Assembly: GCF_012726295.1 (NCBI RefSeq)
Contig: NZ_JABAOB010000001.1
Coordinates: forward strand, 930,001 to 994,000
Length of the DNA stretch: 64,000 nt
From: Chitinophaga sp. Ak27
Lineage (GTDB): Bacteria > Bacteroidota > Bacteroidia > Chitinophagales > Chitinophagaceae
Direction of reading: 5' to 3'
Shown here piece by piece: positions 55,461 to 63,907 of the stretch. How positions within the stretch are numbered: the stretch's first letter is position 1; the number at the start of each line of letters is the position of its first letter. Below the pieces are notes generated by a model. The model worked only from the letters and a program-made list of their open reading frames with translations. It did not search any database and was not told the origin of the DNA. The position numbers and the translations under genes are program-made.

Positions 55461-57491
55461 TTATTTCTTCTTCTTTAATACAATCTGTTCTGCTTCCTTC
55501 TTTACGATCAGGTCGTAGAATTCCCGCAGGCCGCTATAGTCTTCGGGCATAAAGTTAGCCTTCGTCAGCTTGATGCGGCAACGCAATTGTATATGGTCTT
55601 CTACCTGTTGGACCATGTATTGAAATACGCCTTCCGTTTCATTAAAGTTGGCGATCGCAGATTTAGGCAATTCATCTACCACGTAGCCATCGGGAACGTC
55701 CATATTGAAAGAATAGATTTCATCAGAAACGCCGGTCATTTCTACGGGGAATTTGCGTTCCATGGAGGTGAACGGATTCGATTTGTAAGCTTCTCCCATC
55801 AATGGATTGATGTACACAATATCATCTCCTCCTACCTGCATTTTGAACTCATATTTTGTCATCACGGGTAATTCCAGGCTGTCAATATCTTCAATTTCTT
55901 TGCTGGTCAGTTCAATTTCGCCGGTATAGGACTTTGCGATCTTTTTGAAATACTCATCGCGGCCTTTGGCTTTTATCTGTTCCCGGATGTCATACGATTC
56001 AAAGTAGGTGGGCCTTTGCATGAATGTTCCGGCTACCGCGCCATTTTCTATTTTTCCCAGCAACACCGATGTAAATTTCTGTTCCCGCAAGGAATCTGCA
56101 TTTAAAAACACAGGGGTGGCAAATTCGTCGATGGTTCTGGCGGCGCCGTTATAGCATACCGGCGGCAATTTTCCGAAGCCCATCAGGGGTTCCGATGCAT
56201 CCAGGTCATGAGATTCTTCTCCGATAGTTAAGTGCACTACCATGTAGTTAAAGCGGGTGAGCAAAGGATAAAACTGGTACACATAGCCGTTGTCGCGGGT
56301 ACTGAGCAGCACCGGATCTGCTTTCAGACCGGCTTTGCGGAGCATGGCGGTCAGCAGCACGTTTACTTCCACGACGTTACCGCTCTTCCCGGAAAACACT
56401 GTTTTCAGGGATTTCTCCATCCACAGGGCACTGTGGTCGGTACAGGTATAATTATTACGTACCCAGTTATAAATCCGTTGTGCTTTTTCCTGGTCCGTTT
56501 TGGCACCTTTCACCAGGTCTTCTACCGTGCCGGAAAGGAAGCCGTTGTTGTTATTGAGTACGCCGCCCAGGTCTTCCGTTTTCATCAGGTCTTTCATCAG
56601 TTCTTCCCAGGAGCTCTGTACGGGTTTCCGGGCTTCGTTGGGCCAGTTGTAGGCCGACAGCTGGAATTCTATTTTGCGTACATAGTTATCGACAGTGGTG
56701 ATGAAGCTTTCGGGGTGAATAGCCGGAATTTCTTTAACGGCCCAGTGGTAGGTGGTTACGCCCGGTGTTACCGTAACCATGTCGGAGGGACCGGCTGCGC
56801 CGCTACGCTCCGTGCGGAAGGAAAAGGTAACCCTGCTGTAGTCTTTTTTTTCTATGGCAAACTTCTCATACCCCTGCGGAATGAGCATATAGTCGAAATA
56901 TTCCGGGATGGCTACGCTATATTCGCTCCAGAGGCGGGGATATTCTCCCTGGAAAGTCCAGGAGCGCAGGTAACGGTAGAATGGAGAAGCCACCGTATAA
57001 GCATATTCTATGATTGTACCTTCCTTTACAGCCGGCAGTGTAAACTTCTTTACCAGCAGGGATTTGTCCTGCTTATCGTTAAAGATGTTTTTACTATCCA
57101 TCCGGGTTTCCACCACTTCCCCGTTTTCCAGGTTATAGGCGGCGGCTTTGAGGTTGAGGAGTTTCTCTTCCCGGGTATCTCCTTTGTAGAGGGGTACTCT
57201 CACCGTGGCCACGTCGAAGCCATTTTTATCCACGATTTTCACGCGGCGGTGTACTTTATAGACCAGGCGCAAGTCGCCGCCATCTGCTTCAAAGGCAGAA
57301 GATCCTATTTCCGACAGTACGATCGCGTGGGCGCCGGTATCTTTCTCAAATCTTTTGTCGGTAAATTCTTCTTTGGAGACTTTCCCGAATTTTATTTTTC
57401 CATTTTCCTGGGCCAGGGCACTCAGGGACAACAAACCGCTTACCACGCAGGTAAGCAAACAAGGGATATAACGCATACAGTTACAAGGCAT
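55461..57491 (-). CDS. DUF3857 / transglutaminase-like secreted protein (catalytic residues lost)
   Basis: 676 residues with the same layout as the next gene: signal peptide (CLLTCVVSGLLSLSALAQ), DUF3857 domain (about 60-260), transglutaminase-like fold (about 300-430) and C-terminal beta domain. At the position of the catalytic cysteine it reads GKSGNVVEVNVLLTAMLRKAG instead of GDCKALSNYM, and the histidine position reads FNYMVVHL instead of FNHAIL. It is therefore probably a non-catalytic, binding paralogue. The C-terminus is basic (LKKKK). First gene of a two-gene operon with the catalytic paralogue. Confidence 0.86.
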   Translation of the reverse strand: MPCNCMRYIPCLLTCVVSGLLSLSALAQENGKIKFGKVSKEEFTDKRFEKDTGAHAIVLSEIGSSAFEADGGDLRLVYKVHRRVKIVDKNGFDVATVRVPLYKGDTREEKLLNLKAAAYNLENGEVVETRMDSKNIFNDKQDKSLLVKKFTLPAVKEGTIIEYAYTVASPFYRYLRSWTFQGEYPRLWSEYSVAIPEYFDYMLIPQGYEKFAIEKKDYSRVTFSFRTERSGAAGPSDMVTVTPGVTTYHWAVKEIPAIHPESFITTVDNYVRKIEFQLSAYNWPNEARKPVQSSWEELMKDLMKTEDLGGVLNNNNGFLSGTVEDLVKGAKTDQEKAQRIYNWVRNNYTCTDHSALWMEKSLKTVFSGKSGNVVEVNVLLTAMLRKAGLKADPVLLSTRDNGYVYQFYPLLTRFNYMVVHLTIGEESHDLDASEPLMGFGKLPPVCYNGAARTIDEFATPVFLNADSLREQKFTSVLLGKIENGAVAGTFMQRPTYFESYDIREQIKAKGRDEYFKKIAKSYTGEIELTSKEIEDIDSLELPVMTKYEFKMQVGGDDIVYINPLMGEAYKSNPFTSMERKFPVEMTGVSDEIYSFNMDVPDGYVVDELPKSAIANFNETEGVFQYMVQQVEDHIQLRCRIKLTKANFMPEDYSGLREFYDLIVKKEAEQIVLKKKK

Positions 57492-57528
57492 AGGGTAATT
57501 ATGCTACATGAAGGTATAAAAATTCATG

Positions 57529-57536
57529 TAATTTTG
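57529..57536 (+). promoter_or_regulatory. -7 promoter box TAATTTTG for queG
   Basis: Exact TAnnTTTG match ending 5 bases before the queG ATG at 57542. Transcription would begin about 2 bases before the start codon, making a leaderless mRNA. No TTTG at -33 is seen (CATG instead). Confidence 0.5.
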
Positions 57537-57541
57537 CGGAG

Positions 57542-58456
57542 ATGACCCATACTTTATTCATAAAGCAGCTGGCAAAGGAGCTGGGATTTGATCACTGTGG
57601 TATAGCTCGTGCGGAGCAACTGGATGATGATGCGCGTCGGCTGGAGTCCTGGCTGAATAAGGGCATGCACGGCAACATGCAGTATATGGAAAACCATTTC
57701 GACAAGCGGATAGATCCCCGGAAGTTGGTAGACGGCGCCCAGTCGGTGATTACGCTGCTGTTCAATTATTTCCCTTCTGCCCAGCAGCGGGCGGATGCTC
57801 CCCGTATCTCCAAGTATGCTTACGGTCATGATTATCACGAGGTGATCCGGGCCAGGTTAAAGACTATGCTGCTGCGGATGCAGGAGCATATCGGGCCGGT
57901 GCAGGGGCGCGGGTTTGTAGATTCGGCGCCGGTATTGGAGCGGGCCTGGGCGCGGCGTAGCGGGCTTGGCTGGATAGGCAAAAATGGGAGCCTGATCCAC
58001 AAACAGGCAGGTTCTTTTTTCTTTATAGCCACGCTGATCACCGATATTCCCCTGGACTACGACGGTCCGGTGGGCGACTACTGCGGGTCGTGTACACGCT
58101 GCCTGGATGCTTGTCCTACCCAAGCGCTGGTAGCGCCAGGCGTAGTAGACGGCAGCAAATGTATTTCCTACTTTACTATAGAGCTGAAAGATCAGCTGAT
58201 ACCGGAGAAGATGAAGGGGCAGTTTGACGATTGGATGTTTGGCTGTGATACGTGCCAGGACGTATGTCCCTGGAATCGTTTCTCCAAAGCGCACCAGGAG
58301 GCGGAGTTCAGCCCGATTCCGGCTGTCCTGAATTTCACTACCCGTGACTGGGAAGAGCTGACAGAAGAAGCCTTTAAAACCATTTTCCGCCATTCTCCCC
58401 TGAAGCGCAGTAAGTTTGCCGGGATCCGCAGGAACCTGCAATTCCTGGGACACTAG
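57542..58456 (+). CDS. queG: Epoxyqueuosine reductase
   Basis: Last step of queuosine synthesis in tRNA: reduces epoxyqueuosine using cobalamin and two [4Fe-4S] clusters. 304 residues. The cobalamin-binding/catalytic part is residues 1-170 ([45 protein letters not shown]). Cluster motifs are [12 protein letters not shown] (about residues 181-192) and [11 protein letters not shown] (about 238-248). Its end lies 3 bases from the stop of the convergent gene at 58460. A promoter box sits directly at the start codon. Confidence 0.95.
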   Translation: MTHTLFIKQLAKELGFDHCGIARAEQLDDDARRLESWLNKGMHGNMQYMENHFDKRIDPRKLVDGAQSVITLLFNYFPSAQQRADAPRISKYAYGHDYHEVIRARLKTMLLRMQEHIGPVQGRGFVDSAPVLERAWARRSGLGWIGKNGSLIHKQAGSFFFIATLITDIPLDYDGPVGDYCGSCTRCLDACPTQALVAPGVVDGSKCISYFTIELKDQLIPEKMKGQFDDWMFGCDTCQDVCPWNRFSKAHQEAEFSPIPAVLNFTTRDWEELTEEAFKTIFRHSPLKRSKFAGIRRNLQFLGH

Positions 58457-58459
58457 CCA

Positions 58460-59278
58460 TTATCGTCTTATTTTAGATAGCAGCCATTTGGTGAGATCCA
58501 CGGCTGCTCCGTAATTTTCATAATCAGGCGTAAGCCTTTCCCCATTTACATATTCATTATAAAACCAGGGATCGCCAACCGCAAACACGGTGCCTTTACC
58601 TACGGCTGCAACGGCCATAATCACATGGCCGCCGTTTTCATATACTGCCCTGGCAGGCCTTTTCAGCGTGAGGGTAGATAGCTCCTTGATATATACTTTG
58701 TTTACACCGGAAAATATTTCATGTCCAGGCGGGATTTTAAAAGCGCCCTGTGTCCAGTTACGGCCCTGTACGCGGTTTTTGCTGTCGCCGTTGAAATGGA
58801 TACCGAATTTTTCACTGAGTTTATTAAAATGGATAAAGTCGGCATTTAGCGAGTCATTTTCCATCAATACCAGTACGCCACCAGCTTTCACCCAGTTATA
58901 AATTTCGCGGGCATCCTTTTCATTCATGTAATTAGGATGTGGCGATTCGGTGTCTGTATCCGGGTCGATGATCATATAAATATCAGTATGCTGCAAGTTA
59001 GCCATAGTGGGGGCTTCCAGGAGACTATCCCTTCTTACACCGAGGGAGTCGAAGATACCGCCCCAGATAGACAAGCCGCCATTATCGGTTTCATTCCAGA
59101 TGTAGTGCCACCTGAATGGGTTACCGGCGTGGTCTTTTTTAAATTCGTTGTTGTAATAGTAATCAAGGGTGACCTTCGGAGACTTTACGGGCTGTTGGGC
59201 AACGCTGGCACAGGCAAGGCCGGCCGACAAGAATAGGCTGAGTGCAAGTACTTTCATGGAATTTTTAAAATTGGCCAA
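58460..59278 (-). CDS. Secreted GATase1-like / DUF4350-like protein
   Basis: 272 residues. It has a signal peptide (MKVLALSLFLSAGLACASVAQ; a start at M8 is also possible). The mature part resembles the class I glutamine amidotransferase-like fold used as a binding domain in exported Bacteroidota proteins: YMIIDPDTDTESPHPNYMNEKDAREIYNWVKAGGVLVLMEND, then HVIMAVAAVGKGTVFAVGDPWFYNEYV and GAAVDLTKWLLSKI. No catalytic cysteine of true amidotransferases is seen. In homologues this domain often accompanies glycan-degrading enzymes, but none is adjacent. Function unknown. Confidence 0.72.
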   Translation of the reverse strand: MANFKNSMKVLALSLFLSAGLACASVAQQPVKSPKVTLDYYYNNEFKKDHAGNPFRWHYIWNETDNGGLSIWGGIFDSLGVRRDSLLEAPTMANLQHTDIYMIIDPDTDTESPHPNYMNEKDAREIYNWVKAGGVLVLMENDSLNADFIHFNKLSEKFGIHFNGDSKNRVQGRNWTQGAFKIPPGHEIFSGVNKVYIKELSTLTLKRPARAVYENGGHVIMAVAAVGKGTVFAVGDPWFYNEYVNGERLTPDYENYGAAVDLTKWLLSKIRR

Positions 59279-59397
59279 AAAATACTCAATATTCTTTAAA
59301 GATTATAATTCCAACCGGTTGCTGAAATTATCATGCAGGTAAAAAGTGGGTACCGGACACTCTTTCTACAATTTTAAAAATATTGTTTGCTAATTTC

Positions 59398-59428
59398 TTG
59401 ACAATCGTTTTAGCTTCCCCTACTTTTG
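59398..59428 (+). promoter_or_regulatory. Promoter TTG-20-TACTTTTG of the candidate small RNA / HTCS leader
   Basis: TTG (59398-59400) and an exact -7 box TACTTTTG (59421-59428), spaced 20 bases apart. Expected transcript start is near 59431-59432, which coincides with the first base of the closing stem of the structured RNA described next. Confidence 0.65.
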
Positions 59429-59430
59429 TA

Positions 59431-59588
59431 TGGCAAGTGGCTGGCAACCCGCACACCGTCGCAAAATATCACTTATTATATATCGGTTATACCGGACTAT
59501 TAGCTGATTAACTTTTTATGGACCTGAGTGCCATAACGTGGAATTTTAGCAATAAAGGTCGAATTCTTTCGACCTTTCTTTGTTTATA
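59431..59588 (+). ncRNA. Candidate structured small RNA or riboswitch-like leader
   Basis: About 155 nt bounded by a promoter and a terminator-type hairpin. The 5' end TATGGCA (59429-59435) pairs with TGCCATA (59529-59535) and encloses a compact GC-rich segment (GTGGCTGGCAACCCGCAC, 59437-59454). A short AGTG...CACT closure and a small CGGT/ACCG hairpin are also present. The terminator follows, 70 bases before the HTCS start codon. It could be a free small RNA (6S-like in having a closing stem) or an attenuating leader of the HTCS gene. I cannot match it to a known family. Confidence 0.5.
59554..59588 (+). terminator. Terminator-like hairpin before the HTCS gene
   Basis: Perfect 10-bp stem AAAGGTCGAA (59554-59563) / TTCGACCTTT (59568-59577) with a 4-base loop, followed by CTTTGTTTATA. 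It lies upstream of the HTCS gene and would end the short transcript from 59431, unless read-through is permitted. Confidence 0.7.
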
Positions 59589-59659
59589 ATCGTTTTGTGT
59601 TATATTGTTGCGCCTTAATAATTGTCAGGCTAACATTTTTTCAACCAAGGGGTGTGCAC

Positions 59660-62600
59660 ATGCGGAAGCGGGCTATTATATTCTTCTTTTTTCTACTATT
59701 TACCAGGACATTACCGGGTCAGACCCTCGCTTACCAGTTTAACCGGATTGACATTAACCAGGGCTTATCCAACAACCAGGTGAACTGCATTTTCCGGGAT
59801 AGTACTGGTTTCCTATGGATTGGGACAGGAGCAGGACTGAACCGGTTTGACGGATACCATTTTACCGTTTATCTCCACGACTTACGCGACAGCAGTTCTT
59901 TATCCGACAACAATATCAGCCAGATCATGGAGGGACCCGCGCGGCGGCTCTGGATCAGAACCCGTAGCGGTATCAATATTTATGATCCCGTTACCGGCCG
60001 CTTTAACCGCCATCCGGAGATATTGCTGCAGCAATGGGGCATTCCCGGCAATACCCTAACAGCCATCACCAGGATGCCTTCCGGCCAGTACTGGCTGCTA
60101 CACCCAACTGCCGGCATTTTTATTACTGATGGACAACATACCGCCACGAGGCTTACGCATAATGCCGATACCAGCAGTATTGCCACCAATAGCGTTGCTG
60201 CACTGGTAGCCGACAAGGCCGGCGATTGCTGGCTACTACATAGCAACGGTATCCTGGAAAAAATGGACAGCCGCAGCCACCGTGTCCTCTATCGTAATAA
60301 CAGCCTGGCCGGCGCTAACTGGTCGATGGTGGCCGACAATGACGGGGATCTCTGGCTGTTCAACAATAATGAAGACAACGGGGTTTACCATTTTAATACC
60401 CGTCAATATACCTTCCGGCATATAGATCAGCATACGCCTGGCTTGGCGCTTAATAATAACATCGTGAGGGGTATTGTGCCCGATAACAATGGATTGATAT
60501 GGGTAGGCACCGATCATGGAGGCATTAATATTATAGATAAAAAAGCACAGCAGGTCCGTTATATTGAAAACATCAGCGAGGATAGTCGCAGCCTGAGTCA
60601 GAATAGTATTAACGCCCTGTATAAAGATAACACCGGTATCATCTGGATAGGCACCTTTAAAAAAGGGCTGAATTACTACCATGAGAACATGGTAAAATTC
60701 CCGCTTTACCAGAACATGTCGTATAGCCGCAACAGTTTAACATTTAATGATGTGAACCGGTTTGTGGAAGACGATAAAGGCAATCTCTGGATAGGCACCA
60801 ATGGGGGTGGATTAATCTATTTCGACCGCAGCCGCAATACCTTTACCACCTACCGCCATGATCCCGCCAACGCCAATAGTATATCTGGTAACGTAGTAGT
60901 GAGTCTTTTAATAGACCATGCCCGTCAGTTGTGGGTAGGCACCTATTTTGGAGGGCTGGACCGGTTTGATGGCCATCGGTTTGTTCACTACAAGCATGAT
61001 CCGAAAGACAGTAGCAGCCTAAGCGACAATAGTATCTGGGAATTGCTGGAAGACAGTCAACACCGCCTTTGGGTGGGGACGCTGGCGGGGGGACTGAATC
61101 AACTAGATCCTGTCACGAATAAATTCGCTCATTTCCGGCCGGCCGTTCCCTCCAAATATGTTTCTGCGCTGCTGGAAGACAAGCAAGGGAGCCTGTGGGT
61201 GGGTACTTCTGATGGTTTGGATATACGCAGTCCGGGAACTGGGATCTTCCGGCATTACAGCAATGATCCTAATAACCCGGCGAGCCTGAGTCATAATAAC
61301 ATTGTATGCATTTTCCAGGACAGCCAGGACCGTGTATGGATCGGTACCCGCGAGGGACTGGATCTTTACAATCCGAAAGACGACGACTTCACGACGTTCC
61401 GGAAAAGCGACGGTCTTCCTGACAATACCGTACTGAATATATTGGAGGCCAATGACCATAGCCTTTGGATGAGCACTCCCAATGGTTTATGTAATATGAC
61501 TTTTCAGCCGGGGGCTAACGGGAAGGGGCTTACGTATCACTTCAAGAATTACGATGAATCGGATGGATTGCAGGGCAAGGATTTCAACGAGAATGCCGCC
61601 CTTAAAACCAGCCGGGGTGAGCTGATCTTTGGCGGAGGGAATGGGTTTAATTTGTTTTATCCTACCAGCATTGCCCTTAACAAAAACATACCACCCGTTG
61701 TATTAACCGATCTGCAGATCTTTAACAAGAGCATACTACCCGGTGAAAAAATCAATGGAAGGGTACTATTGCCGGGGGCCATCTCCGAAATACGCAGTAT
61801 TACCCTGCAACACGGGGAGAATGTATTTTCCCTGGAGTTTGCGTCCCTCAATTATTTTCACCCGGAGAAAAACCAGTATGCGTATATGCTGGAGGGGTTT
61901 AACAAAGACTGGCTATATACCGACGGCACGCAACGCAGGGCTACTTTTACCAACCTCGATCCGGGAGAATATACCTTCCGGGTAAAAGCATCCAATAATG
62001 ACGGCGTATGGAATGATGCAGGACTTACCTTAAAGATTAGGGTCCTTCCTCCTTTCTGGAAAACCTGGCCTGCTTTCCTGTGTTATGTGTTACTGATCAT
62101 AGGCGCCTTGTTACTGGCCCGCCGGATCATCCTGGAGCGGGAAAGGCTGAAGTTCCGGATGGCGCAGCAAACCCAGGAAGCGGCACGCATGCATGAACTG
62201 GATAGCCTGAAAATACGCTTCTTCACAAATGTGAGCCATGAATTCAGAACCCCGCTCAGTCTCATTATTACTCCCCTGGAAAAAATCATCAAACAAACCG
62301 CGGAGGCGCCGTTAAGATCCCAGCTGGAGCTGATGCAACGGAATGCACGGCGGCTGCTGAGCCTCGTTAACCAGTTGCTCGACTTCCGTAAAATGGAAGT
62401 ACAAGAAATAAAACTGCATACCGGCGAGGGAGATATCATCAGCTTTTTAAGGGAGCTCACTGGTTCCTTTTCAGACCTCTCCGATAAAAAGCATATCTCG
62501 CTTACCTTTCAGAGCAATGTACAGGAATTGAAGATGCTGTATGATGCGGACAAAATAGAAAAGATTCTCTTTAACCTGCTTTCCAATGCCTTCAAGTTTA

Positions 62601-63742
62601 CCCCGGAAGACGGGGCCATTGGTGTGCAGGTACAGTACCGGGAATCCGATGCGCAGTTGGAAATAGCGGTAAAGGATAACGGTATTGGGATTCCGCTGGA
62701 AAAGCAGGACCATATCTTCGAACGTTTCTTTCAGCATGATTTGCCCGCCTCTGTGGTGAACCAGGGCAGCGGTATTGGCTTATCCATTACCAAAGAGTTT
62801 GTGAAAATGCATGGAGGCAATATCAGCGTAGACAGTGCACCGGAAATGGGCAGCTGTTTTACCGTAGTATTGCCGGTGAAGGCCGTTACTCCTGCTGTTG
62901 CCGGCGCTATGGAGGAAACCATCCGCACACAGCAGGCTGCACTTGCTGTAGCAGCGCCGGTGAACAACAGCAAAAAGCCGGTAGTATTGTTGGTGGAGGA
63001 TAATGAAGATTTTCGTTTTTACCTGAAAGATAACCTGTCGCAATATTTCCAGATCCTGGAAGCCGAAAACGGGTTAGTAGCCTGGAAACTGTTGCAGCAA
63101 ACCCTCCCCCACTTAATCGTCAGCGATATTTCCATGCCCGAAATGGACGGCCTGGAACTTTGTAAAAAAGTGAGGGCCCAACAACGTACTACCCACCTGC
63201 CGGTAGTATTACTCACCGCCCGGGCGGAAGAGGTCCAACAGCTGGAGGCCCTGGAAACAGGTGCATCAGATTATATTACCAAGCCTTTTAATTTTGAGGT
63301 ATTATTATCGCGACTCCGCAATATTATCTCCCAACAAACCTCCTTGCGGAAAACCTTCCAGCAGCATATAGAAGCCAATCCCAGTGAGATTGCCATTTCT
63401 TCTGCCGATGAGCAATTTATTCAGCAGGCCTTGCAGATCGTAGAGAAAAACATTTCCAATCCTGACTTCTCTGTGGAGGAACTAAGCCGGGCGTTGTTTA
63501 TGAGCCGTGTATCTGTTTACAAGAAAATACTGGCGCTCACCGGACGATCACCGATTGAGTTTATCCGGAGTATAAGGTTGAAGCGCGCCGTTCAACTGTT
63601 GGAAAAAAGCCAGCTCACTGTAGCCGAAGTAGCCTATGAGGTAGGATTCAACAACCCCAAATATTTCACCCGTTACTTTAAGATGGAATATAATGTACTG
63701 CCATCGCAGTATAAAGCAGAGAGCATAAAGCGGAAAGCATAA
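59660..63742 (+). CDS. Hybrid two-component system regulator (HTCS)
   Basis: 1360 residues joining sensor kinase, receiver and DNA-binding parts in one protein. A signal peptide is followed by a periplasmic double propeller of Reg_prop repeats (e.g. DSTGFLWIGTGAGLNRFDGYHF, about residues 25-690) and a Y_Y_Y domain (about 700-785). A transmembrane helix lies near residue 800-820. The kinase has H860 in VSHEFRTPLSLI, with the ATPase GIGIPLEKQD and GSGIGLSITKEFVKMHGG. The receiver has D1156 in VSDISMPEMDGLEL. An AraC-type helix-turn-helix ends the protein. Such proteins sense oligosaccharides and switch on glycan genes. The start at 59660 gives the signal peptide. The final codons lie inside palindrome copy 6. 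Confidence 0.95.
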   Translation: MRKRAIIFFFFLLFTRTLPGQTLAYQFNRIDINQGLSNNQVNCIFRDSTGFLWIGTGAGLNRFDGYHFTVYLHDLRDSSSLSDNNISQIMEGPARRLWIRTRSGINIYDPVTGRFNRHPEILLQQWGIPGNTLTAITRMPSGQYWLLHPTAGIFITDGQHTATRLTHNADTSSIATNSVAALVADKAGDCWLLHSNGILEKMDSRSHRVLYRNNSLAGANWSMVADNDGDLWLFNNNEDNGVYHFNTRQYTFRHIDQHTPGLALNNNIVRGIVPDNNGLIWVGTDHGGINIIDKKAQQVRYIENISEDSRSLSQNSINALYKDNTGIIWIGTFKKGLNYYHENMVKFPLYQNMSYSRNSLTFNDVNRFVEDDKGNLWIGTNGGGLIYFDRSRNTFTTYRHDPANANSISGNVVVSLLIDHARQLWVGTYFGGLDRFDGHRFVHYKHDPKDSSSLSDNSIWELLEDSQHRLWVGTLAGGLNQLDPVTNKFAHFRPAVPSKYVSALLEDKQGSLWVGTSDGLDIRSPGTGIFRHYSNDPNNPASLSHNNIVCIFQDSQDRVWIGTREGLDLYNPKDDDFTTFRKSDGLPDNTVLNILEANDHSLWMSTPNGLCNMTFQPGANGKGLTYHFKNYDESDGLQGKDFNENAALKTSRGELIFGGGNGFNLFYPTSIALNKNIPPVVLTDLQIFNKSILPGEKINGRVLLPGAISEIRSITLQHGENVFSLEFASLNYFHPEKNQYAYMLEGFNKDWLYTDGTQRRATFTNLDPGEYTFRVKASNNDGVWNDAGLTLKIRVLPPFWKTWPAFLCYVLLIIGALLLARRIILERERLKFRMAQQTQEAARMHELDSLKIRFFTNVSHEFRTPLSLIITPLEKIIKQTAEAPLRSQLELMQRNARRLLSLVNQLLDFRKMEVQEIKLHTGEGDIISFLRELTGSFSDLSDKKHISLTFQSNVQELKMLYDADKIEKILFNLLSNAFKFTPEDGAIGVQVQYRESDAQLEIAVKDNGIGIPLEKQDHIFERFFQHDLPASVVNQGSGIGLSITKEFVKMHGGNISVDSAPEMGSCFTVVLPVKAVTPAVAGAMEETIRTQQAALAVAAPVNNSKKPVVLLVEDNEDFRFYLKDNLSQYFQILEAENGLVAWKLLQQTLPHLIVSDISMPEMDGLELCKKVRAQQRTTHLPVVLLTARAEEVQQLEALETGASDYITKPFNFEVLLSRLRNIISQQTSLRKTFQQHIEANPSEIAISSADEQFIQQALQIVEKNISNPDFSVEELSRALFMSRVSVYKKILALTGRSPIEFIRSIRLKRAVQLLEKSQLTVAEVAYEVGFNNPKYFTRYFKMEYNVLPSQYKAESIKRKA

Positions 63743-63811
63743 AGCTATTGTAGCGAATGACTAGCGAATGATAAAATTGTTATTCGCTACAATAGCTTTA
63801 TGCTTTCCGCT
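63729..63811. repeat. Long intergenic palindrome, copy 6
   Basis: Arms 63729-63758 and 63782-63811 form a perfect 30-bp stem with the GCTATTG/CAATAGC core and a 23-base loop. TAGCGAATGA occurs twice in tandem (63751 and 63762). The left arm includes the last codons and the TAA of the HTCS gene (stop at 63740-63742). Confidence 0.93.
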
Positions 63812-63875
63812 CTTTTAAAACAAATCTACCCTATCAAATAACGAAAGACGTCCCCTGGCAACGGGGGACAATAGA

Positions 63876-63883
63876 TAATTTTG
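63876..63883 (+). promoter_or_regulatory. -7 promoter box TAATTTTG for the gene at 63908
   Basis: Exact TAnnTTTG match 25 bases before the ATG at 63908. A 6-bp stem GTCCCC/GGGGAC (63850-63869) lies just upstream. No clear -33 element. Confidence 0.5.
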
Positions 63884-63907
63884 CCCCGGAAACTATTATA
63901 TCTGTCT

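Noticed and set aside
56232..57545. 437-codon open frame on the + strand
   Set aside because: Lies wholly antisense to the DUF3857 gene at 55461, which has a signal peptide and clear domains. The + strand product has no recognisable domain, a biased composition and reads as a codon-phase shadow.
59429..59535. SAM-I (S-box) riboswitch, because of GGCAACC followed by GTGCCA
   Set aside because: The two motifs are about 80 bases apart rather than around a short P3 stem, the kink-turn and P1-P4 layout are missing, and the downstream gene is a glycan sensor, not a methionine gene. Kept only as an unassigned structured RNA.
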